Shown: piece after piece, positions 47,401 to 59,469 of the stretch
Layout of the letters: each line of letters opens with the position of its first letter
Position numbering within the stretch: the stretch's first letter is position 1
NCBI GenBank assembly: GCA_015499995.1
Contig: JADNRV010000175.1
Span: forward strand, 1 to 64,000
Origin: Flammula alnicola
Taxonomy: Eukaryota > Basidiomycota > Agaricomycetes > Agaricales > Strophariaceae
Length of the DNA stretch: 64,000 bases
Reading direction: 5' to 3'
The notes under the pieces: model-generated
The model's database searches: none
What the model saw: the letters and a program-made list of their open reading frames with translations, nothing else
What the model was told of the DNA's origin: nothing
Position numbers and translations under genes: made by a program

Positions 47401-48815
47401 CACAGAGAGGCTGAGAGAGCAGGCCACAGCTTTTCTTAGGTGTAAACTCCAGAGAGAAGCATGATCGCGCTGTGGAGCAAGATCATCAGGATACAGGGTT
47501 TCGAATTCACGGCAGGAATCGACATACATGAAATTTAGAAGCAGCTCAGTGGGTAGGATATGGAAGGTAGCTCCAACACGCTGCGCTGTATATCTCTGGA
47601 GTTCGGGCGACATGAGAACGTCATAAGGGATGAGCCGGATTCTTGGGATGAGCTGCCCCAAAATTCAAAGCGTGAGGAAACAGAGCAAAATGTCAATCTA
47701 GAACTGGCCCGGCCACCAAGGAGCCTATATCAGTGGGCTGCGGAATGCAAAAACGACCTGTAGACGTAGGAGACAAATCAGTCGGAATCAATAACACCAA
47801 GTAGTCGTCCACCGCTAAGAATGACAGGATAAAGATTGGACGGGGACTTGGTAAGACCAGCGGTGTTTTTCAATATTTTTACTTACTATGTCAATGTCAC
47901 GCAATAAGCCCCGTCTATGGCCGAATATTAAAATTTGTCGGATACAGATCACCGTTTCAAATGAGCGAGTTGTCCCACATCACTCGATATCTATCGCGCT
48001 GGACCGAAGTTTCAGGCCCTCAACCCGCATATGACTCAACACCCACCTGCGCTAAATCCCAGAAGAATCTCCGAAGTTTCAACTTTACTGTGGTGTAGTG
48101 TGAGAAGTGAACGCGATATGAGAGACGAGGCGGGCGGGTTCGGAAGGAAGCAGTTACTGGGAAATATCCCAAAGGCTATGCGCCGTTACTCGTAGGAGAT
48201 AGAAACACACGTGCAGGTGCGAGCCTTCGTGAAAACGAGGGCGATGCGATAGACGATTATCTGCACCAGGAGAGAGCCTCAAGTTGTAAGTACAGAAGGG
48301 AAGAAAGGTAAAAACGCGCACCAGGGACGGGCGTGTCAAGGTGGATTGTCAATCCACACGTCACGGAACCATGCAGGAAAATGCCCACCATCAACGAGGC
48401 TGATTCCTGGCCCCGCAAGGCAACAGGGACCGGACAGAACCCCAAGGCGATATGTGACACAGCTGACAGAAGGAGTATCTGTGCAGGTGTGAGCCTCCCT
48501 GTAGGCAATGGTCCGGACAAGGCAAACTATCTCGATAGAAAGAACAGTCAGTACCCAGGTTATAAATAGGAAAAGAAAAAAGAGCCACCCAGAGATAAGA
48601 TGGGCAAGTTGATTCCAATAAAACACCTTCACCACCTTCATTGACAGAGGAGAACCTATTCTGAATAGCTGTCATCCCTCTGCCTCTAACGTAACATCCG
48701 ACGAAGTTGATCACTCCTACCTTACGTCTCGAATAAGAATGCCGCACATCGCGGTAGATCGCGCAATGCATGCCCCGTAGCATTGCTATAACTTTAAGGT
48801 ACATTCTACAGGGCT

Positions 48816-49349
48816 ATGGCATCATGTATGCGCTGTTTCGCTTATGAGCCCCCAGTTAGCCACTTGCGGTGTGTTGCTCTTGTTCTTCCGACTTGTTCCT
48901 CGGTTCCGTGCTTGTGGTCGTATGGAAAGCGAAGGTCATCAGGAGCTCAAAGCTTAAACATTAGTCATTACGCATTTCTCGAGGATAGAAAGGATAACTG
49001 GTACCAACAATGGACATTATGTTCGATGTTGCTGGCAAGCAACCTTGAACGACTCGGAGCCAAAGCCAAGTTCAACTGCGAATGTGAGTCAATTTTCGTC
49101 ACAAAAATAGGCTAACAAAAGTCACCAACAGCTGATTCTTTCTATAAGCGAATCTTCCGACACATGAACGAGAAGCGAGACGGACAGAGGTGCGTTGAAA
49201 ACTCGGTCTCCGGACTCGAACAAGGACGCTACAGCCCGGGCTACAGCAAGGTTGGCAGTCAACGTACACATTTGTTCTCAAAGGAGGTGCCAAACAATGT
49301 CCCCTTATTTTTCCGGCCCGAAAATATTCTGGGCATCAGATGGGCATGA
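48816..49349 (+). CDS. Possible two-exon gene, unknown product
   Basis: A frame from 48816 containing SHYAFLEDRKDNWYQQW and ASNLERLGAKAKF reaches a GTGAGT donor at 49084. A CAACAG acceptor ending at 49131 gives a 48-nt intron and keeps frame into ADSFYKRIFRHMNEKRDGQR, ending at 49349. The intron size and charged, protein-like sequence on both sides are the support. I recognise no family, and the first 45 residues look less coding, so the start may be further in. Confidence 0.3.
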
Positions 49350-50193
49350 TGACCGTCCACCACATGTTGCTTCGTGACAATGCTTCCACTGCATTCACTC
49401 TGGCAGCGAATGTCTCTTCTATTCCGACACCGACCATTTCGACATTGAAGACAGACTCCTGCCGTTCAGTTCATCTCCTTTGACAATAAAATCATCTTCT
49501 GAACCCTGTGAGAGTCCCAACCAATCTTGATCAACCACCAACAAAGGTCGAAGGCGCCTCAGGCTCGTCAACATACGACCAATTTGACTGGGTTAAATGT
49601 AGTCATTAAATTGGTCACATCCCGGAGGCTTGTAACCTCGGTGTTTACTTACTCATAACTTCTATCTTCACAGCGAAGGCATGCGTATGAATGATTGAGG
49701 GCGACTAGAGCGCTTCTTGGCAAGGATACTGTGCCCACCTCAACCATAGTCTATACCAGCCCAATACCAGCCATGTGGACACTTAGAGTGTCCTTGCGAT
49801 ACACACGGTACGTCCGTCTTACAGGCTTTACATATTGAATACGCGACTCCACTACCGCCGGTTATTAATACCACGTTGGCGGACGTGCCTGGGATTGAAA
49901 GCTATAAGCTGATCTTATCCTTTCTTAACTTATCTTTCTCTAGATATCACAAACCACTCTCTTGAAGAGTCGCCCACTCAGCTTGTCATCTGAAGCGGAT
50001 AATACAGTGTATTTTACCGTATGTATCTTCCACTGTATCTTCCATTTTCTTGCTCTCGGTCCTGAACCTGAACGCTGATCACTTCGCTTGAAGATTTGTC
50101 TGCAGAGAAGCTGTTACTCGCATTGCCTAACCCTGCAATACACATTTTCCAACAAATACCCCGCCAGGTGTAACATACTCAGACACCAACCCC

Positions 50194-51708
50194 ATGATGT
50201 TCGGAACCATGTCATCAAGCGGGGTGTACCACCTCCCTAACGAACTTCTTGCGCACATCTTCGACCACCCCGACGTCCCCAACGAGAGCCTCTTCAATCT
50301 CGCCCTGACATCCAGAAGCTTGCACTACTTCGCCCTCTCCATCTTCCTCGCACGATTCAATATCTCTGCACCCACCGAGCGCTCCGAACTCATCTTCCGG
50401 GATAACCCTCCACATATCCTCGACGCACTTTCCGGGCTGAGGATTGCGCTGTTCGTACCCTCCATCAAGACTCTTCTATGTCGCTTCGAGCTCGTGGGAG
50501 ACGCGGGCGAATATGATATCGTAATGCGGCACATGCGGCGGCTGCACGACCTCATGTCGAAGCTGACGGCCGTAGAGAACGTCAAGTTCGTGGGACATAC
50601 GTTTTCATTCAAAGCGGGATGCAAGGCTGGCAAGAGTGACAATAGCAAGGGACCATTTGCCCGGATCAAGAACTTGCTAGCCAAGTGGCGCTCCAATGAG
50701 GTTGCGTTTGGGCCTGGAGATGATTGGATTGATATGCTTCAAGGAGAGAATTGGAAGTTTAGTCGCGCATCTGGGACTGGAAACGCCGTTATCCTCACCC
50801 CCATCTCCAGCTCTGCGAGAGCGAACGGTGTTCTTCGTTCGTTAACTATTCAATCGATAATCTTCATAGTTCCGCCCATTCTGCATTGGACGACGTCAGT
50901 TTTACGACTCCCGTCCATGACATCCTTACACCTCATGAACCTGTCCGTCAATCGTAAATGCTGGCCCGCGGTGTTCACTCTCATCGCAGACAACGCACCT
51001 CATTTAGCAGAACTGCACCTCTCGCGCGTCCGGAAGCTCCTCCCTGTGGATCTCCTCCGCTTTCTCGCTCGCCTGCCCAAATTGACGACGCTGCATCTGG
51101 GCCGCGACGTGGACTGCATAGACACGTTCGATCTCGGCCGGTTCCCCGACTTTCCGTGTCTGATATCGCTGCACGCGCCCGCCGGGCGGGTGTTCAAGCT
51201 CCTCTCGTCGCAGCGCAAGGGTCTTCCACGGCTCGAGACGCTGACGATCGTGTATAAATTGCGGAACGACGGCCTCTCGCATTGGCTCCACCGCTCGTCC
51301 GCGTCGTCTATCCCCATCCTGCTGCAGGAACAACAGCGCCAGCTGACGGTGTCGCTGATCATCCACCTCGGGAACAGTCCCGGGTGGCGCATGCTCGAGG
51401 ACCTCGAGAGCGAGGCTGGGGCCTTGTTTGACTCAGAGCGGCCTGAGCTGGACAATATTACCACTCTGACGCTCGTGTTTGACTCAGAGTTAGAGAGTGA
51501 CGATCTGTCTTTAGCGAGCGTCCTCCCGAAGTGGCTCGCGCTATTCTTTGGGCTGCGGCATCTCGCGATAAAGACACAGTCCAAGGGGCTGCCAAATGTG
51601 CGGGTGATCACGGCGTTGATGGCACAGATTCTGAGAGAGGCTGGATTGGCGGAGATATCAAGCGTGGAGGTGAATGGGGTGGTGGTCGACTCGCAGATAG
51701 ACAATTAG
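50194..51708 (+). CDS. F-box protein with LRR-like C-terminal region
   Basis: Intronless, 504 aa from the first ATG (MMFGTMSSS). YHLPNELLAHIFDHPDV...SLFNLALTSRSLHYFAL at residues 10-50 is an F-box. After a spacer, residues 230-330 show leucine-rich periodicity (SMTSLHLMNLSV, HLAELHLSRVRKL, LPKLTTLHLGRDV), and more weakly conserved repeats follow to residue 480. This is the usual make-up of the large F-box families of agarics. They bind Skp1 in SCF ubiquitin ligases through the F-box and a substrate through the C-terminal part. The substrate is unknown. The GC-rich second half produces long shadow frames on the other strand. Confidence 0.85.
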   Translation: MMFGTMSSSGVYHLPNELLAHIFDHPDVPNESLFNLALTSRSLHYFALSIFLARFNISAPTERSELIFRDNPPHILDALSGLRIALFVPSIKTLLCRFELVGDAGEYDIVMRHMRRLHDLMSKLTAVENVKFVGHTFSFKAGCKAGKSDNSKGPFARIKNLLAKWRSNEVAFGPGDDWIDMLQGENWKFSRASGTGNAVILTPISSSARANGVLRSLTIQSIIFIVPPILHWTTSVLRLPSMTSLHLMNLSVNRKCWPAVFTLIADNAPHLAELHLSRVRKLLPVDLLRFLARLPKLTTLHLGRDVDCIDTFDLGRFPDFPCLISLHAPAGRVFKLLSSQRKGLPRLETLTIVYKLRNDGLSHWLHRSSASSIPILLQEQQRQLTVSLIIHLGNSPGWRMLEDLESEAGALFDSERPELDNITTLTLVFDSELESDDLSLASVLPKWLALFFGLRHLAIKTQSKGLPNVRVITALMAQILREAGLAEISSVEVNGVVVDSQIDN

Positions 51709-53120
51709 ATGGGAGGCAAGGGTAATTGTATCTCAGGAGCCGTTCTCGCCAGTGCAGCTGGTTCTTCAGAGCTTTACGATTCTTATTTTGCAAGATGAGG
51801 CTGAATACGCTTTTAACTCTTCTGGATATTTTTAGATGTTTTAGTGTCCTTTGCTTATTTATTTATGGATGTGCTCCGGAACCCAGTGGTGGGCTACGTT
51901 CTTCCAACTATGTATGATTTACCGGCCCCTAGCTCCTCCCGGCATTGTTGTTAAACATCAAGAGATCAACTACGAGGGCTACTAGAGAACGTTAGTAAAA
52001 AAAATCAATATTGTTGTTCTATGATGAACGTAACTTCCAGCCGAGCCTCTGGAGTCTGGACGCCGACGAAGCATTCTACTTTGCCCAGTAGTTTGCTTTA
52101 TAATAACTCCAACATTTTCCCGGCGATGTTCTGCAGCTTCCCTCTGGTTGAGTCTCGACTATGCAGTGATGTTGCGGCGAAATCGGTCTATCGATCCGAC
52201 ATTGTTGTTCACGAGCTCATCTTGTGGGCCCTTGGCATTCTTCGCCAACACATGTACATGCACATTTGAATGGGGCCCGGGCTTAAAACGCTTAAATAAT
52301 TCTTGGCCTCATATGTGTTACAAAAACGGGCTGACTTGACCGTGGGGCGGAGCACCGTCGTCCAAGTTGCTGTAAGAGATTAGAGGAGATTCAAGAACAC
52401 TTGGAGTTTATCATGAGAGGCTAGAACACTACGTACCATGTCGCTCGACGAGTGTCAGCGGGAAGGTGCAAAATTCTCCGTTATTACATCCGAGTCCTGC
52501 TCTCTTCCTTTTGAACCTTATCAGATAACACATATGACGTGCATCGAGCCACTTCGCCCCATTTCTTCTCCTAGAAATCATCGGCCTCGAGAATTTAGAA
52601 TGAGCGGTCGCGCCGCGGCCGCCCCATGACGGTCACTGGTACCAGTAGAGGAGGAAGGACTATAAATAAATCTTCCTCAAGTTGGAAGTCGGTACCGTTA
52701 CGGTGGATCTAGACACGGCCAGAATTTAGAATCGACAAAAAGCAATCAGAACTGAGAAGATAGCAACGCGAGCATGTGTTATAGCGTACGCCGTACATAG
52801 ATGACGTCTCCGACTTTACTGGAGCAAGCGGCGGCGGCAATGGTTGAGGAAATGACTACATAAGTGGGAATGAAGTTTGCAGCCATACGATTAGTCAGCT
52901 GGCTACAAGGTCCCCAAAGTTTCACCAGTCATTGTTAAAATTTGCTTTTTATTTGACTGCCATCTCCATCCGCTCCTTTTTTCCCTTTCTCTCCAACTAA
53001 AAATCCCCCTTCAACATCTAAAGGCATCCCGCAAAGGCGTTTCTTGGTCTGCTCGACAACCTCGCTCGGTGATATCGTTATCGTAGAGTCACTCGACGAC
53101 CACTCACGTCAAATCCCGCC
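51709..53120. other. Intergenic, no gene seen
   Basis: 1.4 kb between the F-box gene and the deacetylase. It holds the F-box 3' flank and, near 52900-53100, a pyrimidine-rich stretch (TTTTTTCCCTTTCTCTCC) typical of a fungal core promoter upstream of the deacetylase ATG. Confidence 0.5.
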
Positions 53121-55320
53121 ATGCTGCCATATGCCTTGTTTTCTGCGCTTCTCCCACTCCTTGCACTTGCCCAAGATGGTGGAATTAACGGCCCAACGTC
53201 GAGCCCCGAAGCTGCTGGATACTCGTGCGACCCATCCAAGTGTCAACTCCCCAACTGCGCCTGCGCGAGCACGAGCCCGCCAGGTGGACTACAGCCTGTA
53301 CGTGTTTCATTCCAACCTTAACGGAGCGATGCAACGCGTAAAGCATCTTCGTGATACCACTATGACCAACTAGGCGCTGACACCCTCTTTTCTCGCCCGG
53401 CACAGTCGGAAGTACCGCAGTTTATCGTCTTCACGGCTGATGATGCTGTTCAATCCTATACCTTGGATTCGGTCAATCAGTTCCTCGCCCAACGCAAAAA
53501 CCCCAACGGATGCCCCATAAAAATGACCTACTTCACCTCGCTAAACTTCACCAATTACACTCTCGTGACCGGTATGTTCTCCTAACCGTTGTATTTCCCG
53601 CATGATCGGATGATCGGTATTGACCAAATTTCTTTTCAACCCTTCATCAACAGATTGGTACGTCGCGGGTAATGAGATTGCAGACCACACGTAAGTCTCA
53701 TTTGATATCATCTAACCCGTATTGCCTATAACTCACTGTCATGCAGTATGACCCATGTCGGCACTCCGTCATCTGACGAGATCAACGGCAACCTCATCGC
53801 ACTCAACGCCCTCGCTGGAATCCCGTTGTCAGCAATCAGGGGTTTCCGCGCGCCTTTCCTAAACTACTCGGCGGACACGTTGAAGCTCCTTGCACAAGCG
53901 CAATTCACATACGACTCGAGCTCAGCGGCTTCGATACCCGTTACGGACCCTAACACCGACGCGTTTTGGCCGTACACCCTGGATAACGGCATGGCCAATA
54001 ATTGCCTGGATGTCCCTGGAACCTGTAAAGGTCAGCCAAAATTGCCTGGCTTCTGGGAAATTCCGATGTATGCCTTCTTCGATGACCGAGGTGTGGTCGG
54101 TCCTCATTTGATGGATCCTTGGCTGTGAGTTCTGTCTGCGTTCGCAAGCATTGATGAATGAAGTTCGGGCTGAACCCGCCTTACCAACTGCTAGGGACGC
54201 TGCCAACGGTGCTTCGACTGTGAATGATACTGCAACACTGGAATACATGAAAAGCACATTCACTGACCATTACAATAACAATCGTCAACCGATTGGGTTG
54301 TACACGCATCCTATCCATTTATCGGTAAATACTTTTCTCCAGCTATGATAATTCAGGTTTTGGAAAACTGACGTTGTCATTTTGCTTCTCAGACCACCTA
54401 TCCCGGCGTCAACCCACCCAAGTCAACTATCAACATGATCAACGCATTCTTGGACTGGGCACAGGAGCAACAGAATGGTAAGCGCGGGTCCATCTGGGAT
54501 AAAATAGTATCAGTTTCTGACGTATTGCAACGACAAAAGTTTGGATTGTATCGAACGAACAGCTGCTTGATTGGGTCCAGCACCCTGTTCCGGCATCCCA
54601 ACTCGATTCTATCGCCTCCCTTAAATGCACAACACCGCAAGTCGACGCCTCGCAGAAGATTTGCAATGGAATTCCACAGAACGAGGCCGGCCTTCTCTCG
54701 CATTGCGCGTTCTCGGATTTCCCGTTCTATACCTGCGTAAGTGTGATTTTAGTCCAGATTGTACAGAGCATGACGCTTACCTATTCTTTTTGTGATTCGA
54801 ACAGTACGGATGCCCGAAGGTAGAGCCGAGCCCTATAAATCCTAACCCGCCGCAGGATCTGTCTTCTGGCCAAGCTGCACGTTTCCGATGTGAGTTGACT
54901 ATTGTCGTGACTATGGTCATAATTCATGCTTACTGCGATTGAAAATCCCACCAGTGCCCAACAACTGCTCGACGCCCTTTTGGGACCCCATCGGCGGAAA
55001 GTGCCTGTGCAACCAGGGTTCATGCGCTTTTACCGACAATTCGAGGCCTATTGGGGTGCGTACCTTTTTTCCCCTTCTTTTGGGCCTATCTAGCTCCGAG
55101 TATCTGATCCAAATCTTTTTTTTCCCTCCAGGCCAACGGCGCGAACTTGACAGGCGGAGGAACTGGCGGTGCGTTCACGACGTCGACGCCTGCTGCGTCG
55201 TACATCCCTTTCAACGGCGCTGCGCCTCCTTCTCTACTGCCCGCCGGAGCTTGGCCTGCGATCCTGCTCGGATGCATTGGTGCGCTCGCAGGCACGTTCG
55301 GTGTCGTTTCGAGGCTTTGA
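53121..55320 (+). CDS. Secreted, probably GPI-anchored polysaccharide (chitin) deacetylase, CE4 family
   Basis: Ten exons: 53121-53297, 53406-53571, 53654-53690, 53747-54124, 54195-54324, 54393-54477, 54540-54736, 54805-54889, 54955-55055 and 55132-55320; 514 aa. A signal peptide (MLPYALFSALLPLLALAQ) leads into a short Cys-rich segment (CDPSKCQLPNCAC). The NodB deacetylase domain follows: TADDAVQ with metal-site Asp at 71-72, HTMTH (H126, H130), RGFRAPFL and YTHPIH. Pairs of Cys in the C-terminal part suggest disulfides. The end is Gly/Ser/Thr-rich with NGAA and a hydrophobic tail, a GPI-anchor signal. It should deacetylate chitin to chitosan at the wall. DDA rather than DDG in motif 1 resembles the animal-type subgroup. 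Confidence 0.93.
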
Positions 55321-56032
55321 AATCTCTCTGGCCCGTCTATACGTGATCGAGCATGGGTGTCGTTTCTCAGTGAGGGTGGTGTGGTGTGATGTGATGTGCA
55401 GTCTACTGGGCGCTGCTGTCTTGTCTCGTTTCGCTGGGTGCTCGTGGGTGTTGAGAGGAAGGAGGGAACGAACGGGTCCTTTATCGGATTCCTTGCGGCT
55501 TGACATCAATCTTTGCTGCGGTGCATCGTGAACGATATTCTTGGCACCACGTGACTTGACGCGATGGTTTTTTCTTGGACGCGTCTCATCATGGAAACTT
55601 ATACACACCTAATCCCTTTCTTTTGGTCCTTTCCCCTTTTTCATTCGTTGCATGGGACTACTTTTTTTACATTCTTCTGAACTCTTTAATCCCTTCATGG
55701 AACCTTTTTTGTTTGGACCAGTTCGAATACAATATTGTACGATACTTTAGACACACCCCTCACGACTCCCACCCACTGGCACACATTCCTTTCTATATGT
55801 CTGGACCTATTCTAGTCTCTAGTAACCTCACCATCGGCATTAAATGTCTCGTACTATCCGTAGTAGTGGTACATCTACATCTTGGACTTACTAATACACA
55901 CATTTCAATATCGCGTTGTTCTGAACGTAAAAATTATATGACACCCGGTAGGTCTTGGAATCTGTCCGACTTGGTAATAAAAATACATCATGGAACAAAA
56001 TGTTCGCCTTTCACTTGCGTCATTCGAGAGCG
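55321..56032. other. Intergenic between convergent genes
   Basis: 712 bp holding the 3' ends of the deacetylase (+) and the membrane-protein gene (-). T-rich tracts near 55600-55700. No gene seen. Confidence 0.5.
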
Positions 56033-57915
56033 CTATTTGCCCACACGCATAAAGATCCTCCGAACGCCGCCACCCCTCTCCTCGTCACCGAACGTCGGAA
56101 TTCTGCTTTTCGCCGCGTAAGGCGTCTCCGGATGCCTGTCCAAAATTACGGAAAGCGAAGGGTTCTCCATGGGCAGCCACTCAAAGCTGGACCCCACGTT
56201 TGTCGTAATGGCGCGAAGGCTGAACATGACGCGATTTGTGGCGATAGATGTTGTGGCCAGCGCGATCCTAGATGAGATGGAAAGCCAGATTATGAGATGG
56301 AAGAGTCAGAGTTTGAGGGTGAACGAGAGGAAGAGGATCAATAGATGACGAGAAAAGGGAAATTGAAGGAAGACGTACGGAGAGAAAACGGCAGGCGTGT
56401 TTATCTGAACGATGGCAATGCGGGTTAGTGCGAATGAGACTAGAGGGGTAATTATCAAATGCAATGATAGATACATACTATAGGAAATTGGGTAAGGAAC
56501 GACCCGATCGACGTAAGCCCCACAGAGCCTAGCGTAGATGATCGTCCTACGTTATAGAGGTGAGGTAGCGAAGAAGGATCCGAGGACGTACATAAGACAA
56601 TCAAGTAGAAGATGCCGCCACTGTGGAAGCCGAAAAATCAGTCTAGCTCAAAAGCAGCTAGGATAAGCAAGGACGTACTCTCTAAGCAGTTGTTTGCGTA
56701 GATTCGCCTGCTTCCAACAATCCCGATTGGTTACCGCTTGATACGCTGTCAAGATGTAGAGGCCAGTCTATGGCAATGGGTCGTTTAATTGATCAACGTG
56801 AGGGACCAGGCAAAATTAAACGATCATATCAAGATAAAGGTGGGTTCGAAGTTCAGTCTCACGCAATTATCGGCTGTCAAGAGGAATCACTCACGTGTAA
56901 CACTAAAGATGGGAGATATACGCGCCAGAAACTTGGAGGACGATGGGCTAGACAACCAGGGACGAGAATTCCTTCAGCTGGCAAGACCGTAAGCTGGTCT
57001 GCAGAAACGTAGACAAAGATAAAAGAAATGGATAGGGATATGATGAAGGAGAAAAGCAATCCGAACTGGATAACCTTCTCTCCAGGAAATAAAAACCACA
57101 CGCGGGTGATGACGATAGCTGTAAAAGCTATATGATAAGTGATAATGCTTCGAAGTGGGCTTTTGCAGGGAAGTAGACCTTGGATAATAGCTATCGCAAT
57201 AATGTTGAGAAAAAAACCCGCTCGGATGGATGCTTTACAACTGTCGAGTAATACCTAGTCTTATCTTCCAGAGGTCTATAAATTGAAGGAATAGACTTAC
57301 AACTGCCAGGTGGGCGATGAATATTAATGCCATAGATCGATAAATGAATTGAAAACAACTCACCTCAAAATCGGGGTTGATAACGGAGAAATCTGGATAT
57401 TCATTCACATAAGCCGGATATTGCGCACAAAGCGGAATGCAGGACTACACTTACCGATGATAGCGAGACTAAACAGAATTTCAGCGATAATTACTCCAGT
57501 CGAAGATAAAGGACGCACAGAATGATGCTGGCCGGAACATAACGATTCTGTTGATTGGAAAAAGCGTAATACTTAATCGTCCAGTCGTTTCATGGTATTT
57601 CATCCCAAGAAACACTCACGAAAAAAAACAGACAATGAGAAATGGAGAAGGGCCCTGTCCAGAAGTGAAATATCTGCAGGTGTTTAGGAAACGGACAACA
57701 AGGGCAAAGCGCCAGACGCCCTTACCTCGTCATCTATTGTAATGGCATAGTCATATACTGAGCAATTCGAGATTCAGAATCACCACAAATTTCTAGTAAA
57801 AAGTGGGGGGCACACCTGTTAATGCAAATATTGCGATCGACAGAACTCTTGCCACCTCTCCTCCAACGAGAGAATCCAATTTTTGAGGAGAAAAGACGAA
57901 CGAGTCGACAGACAT
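56033..57915 (-). CDS. Multi-pass membrane protein, DUF6533-like
   Basis: 5' exons 57915-57816, 57757-57726 and 57673-57620, then a start of another at 57547. 3' exons 57118-56895, 56767-56679, 56620-56592, 56439-56379 and 56267-56033. The N-terminal signature IFALTVYDYAITIDDE...W...NRYVP is that of fungal DUF6533 proteins. The later exons join in frame into typical helices (VITRVWFLFPGEKVIQFG, then YILTAYQAVTNRDCW, RDGGIFYLIVLFSFALTRI, SPIALATTSIATNRVMFSLR). It is a predicted seven-helix-like membrane protein of unknown function, in a family greatly expanded in agarics. The segment 57547-57119 is unclear: VIIAEILFSLAII and CAQYPAYVNEYPDF occur in different frames, so either small exons were missed or a frameshift is present. 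Confidence 0.7.
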
Positions 57916-59216
57916 CTCAGACTCTGCCTTCGAAAGCTGGACAAGAAAAAGGTCCCTCGAGGAGTAGGAATAGAGACAAAGATGCTGCGCTGCAGCACGC
58001 GGCCAGAGAAACGGGGAATAGCAAGGGAAAGCAAGATAGGCAAACTAGGGATTTATGTAAAGGAGTGCTTTCTAAGAATATACAGATAGCAGATCCCCAC
58101 CTATTATTGGCCCTGAAGTGACATATTCCAGCAGTTCGTTGTCGCTGAATGCCTACAAGAAGGATGTACTTGCAGGAAAGATCATAAAATCATACCAAGA
58201 TCGTGCGCGGTCGCCAATTGCCTATCATGATATAATGATGACCACCAATTGCATGACGACGAGAATTCTGAACAGGCACAGTCCTGCAACTAGTACTTTT
58301 ATGAAAAAAGATAAGTTGAGGCCGAACGAGATGAGGACTATCTTGTCCATGGAGACAAAGAAAAGACACCGAAAGAAAATAAATGAGGCGAAACGAAGTG
58401 AAGGAGGCATTGATGATTGAGATCGCTTTGAATGGCGGACATCGTGAGCTGGTGGATGATAATAGCAACCAGATCTAACATCGACTCTGAGGCCTGAGGG
58501 ATGATCAGTGAAATTTGAAACCCGATGGAAGGATGTTGGGTGATTGAAAATATAGGCTGGGAGATTTTCTACCAGAATGTGGCTCCAATGCCGCTGAATG
58601 TATCGATCCCCCAAAATGCTACCCCGATACCCGACTTGCATCCTTCTTTTTCTCCCGGACCGTTGGTGAAACAACGGGAGGCGGATCACAGCGTCTCTTG
58701 TAGTACATAATCGCGCAACAATTCAGCCTGCTCGGGATTCGCGCTAAGTGCAAGAACAGAGGCCTCAACTTCGAACTTCCTTCTACGTTGCGACCGTTCG
58801 AAGAGATACTGTATGAGCTGTGTGCTGGATCCTCCAGTAACGTTGTTGAGCGCTGAGCGCGGAGCGTTCAACGTTCAACGTTCAACCCCTGAGAAAGGCC
58901 GAAAAAAAGTTATAGTAGGAGATGGAAGAAAGACCGGTTAAGACCCAATTTCGTGACGTCTACATAGTATGTACATATCATTCACTGTCAAGCAAGGGGG
59001 CGGAACGGCCGGTTCCGGCCTCCAGCCGAGCGATGGCGAGAACGAAAGTTTTCGTCTGAGTTCGTTGACTCTCACCATCGCGCATAGGTCCAGCAACACG
59101 TATCCGACCGCGTTTTCACAGCATTTTCAGTCCTTGTGCTCACGGATTCTGACTTCTCGTCTCGAACATAATTGAGGGACTACGTGGCTCAGTTAACAGG
59201 CCGGCCGTCGGACACC
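57916..59216. other. Intergenic, no complete gene
   Basis: 1.3 kb that should hold the promoter of the membrane-protein gene. A minus-strand frame at 58686-58868 (around EVEASVLALSANPEQAELL) looks protein-like but lacks an ATG and partners. A GTTCAAC triplet repeat lies at about 58866-58887. Confidence 0.4.
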
Positions 59217-59417
59217 CCACGGTGAACACGGTCACATGATAAATGCAAGCACTGTCACGTTATTAATTTAAATTATGCGGGCACTGGGTCAACAATGAAC
59301 ATATTTCATTCTTAGCCATCGCGGGCCACAGGGTTTATTCCGATTCGCCATTATTCCTCTGCTTGCCTGCGGCACGTTCTGACCAGTGGCATCCTAACCA
59401 AGCATCAGGATATAAAT
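59217..59417 (+). promoter_or_regulatory. Upstream region of FunK1 B: conserved block and TATA box
   Basis: A 46-nt block at 59217-59262 matches the upstream block of paralog A (12927-12882) at 43 of 46 positions. AATTATGCGGGC and CCATTATTCCTCTGCT further down are shared too. TATAAAT at 59411-59417 is about 53 nt before the ATG, as in A. Confidence 0.65.
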
Positions 59418-59469
59418 TCACTGGACTGTAAGTTGCGGTTTGCTCTCAGCGGCAAACCAGAATCCAACG

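Larger units (their letters stand above)
33593..50193. other. 16.6-kb gene-poor stretch
   Basis: No intact gene of recognised family. Contents that can be named: the zinc-finger gene promoter (33.6-34 kb, pyrimidine-rich on the plus strand), a 34-bp palindrome (34884-34917), several TAAGTACTTA-type palindromes (about 35978, 36460), a MITE (40889-41440), a short GAGCATGTGT/GAGCAT repeat patch (about 43818-43872) and a weak spliced ORF (48816-49349). A hydrophobic minus-strand frame at 48336-48641 may be a remnant of a membrane-protein gene. Elsewhere frames are short and shared by both strands, as expected for non-coding or old decayed DNA. Confidence 0.5.

Noticed and set aside
48336..48641. 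Hydrophobic minus-strand frame that could be a DUF6533 paralog
   Set aside because: One strong hydrophobic segment only; the YD...DDE...NRY signature and the later conserved helices were not found nearby.
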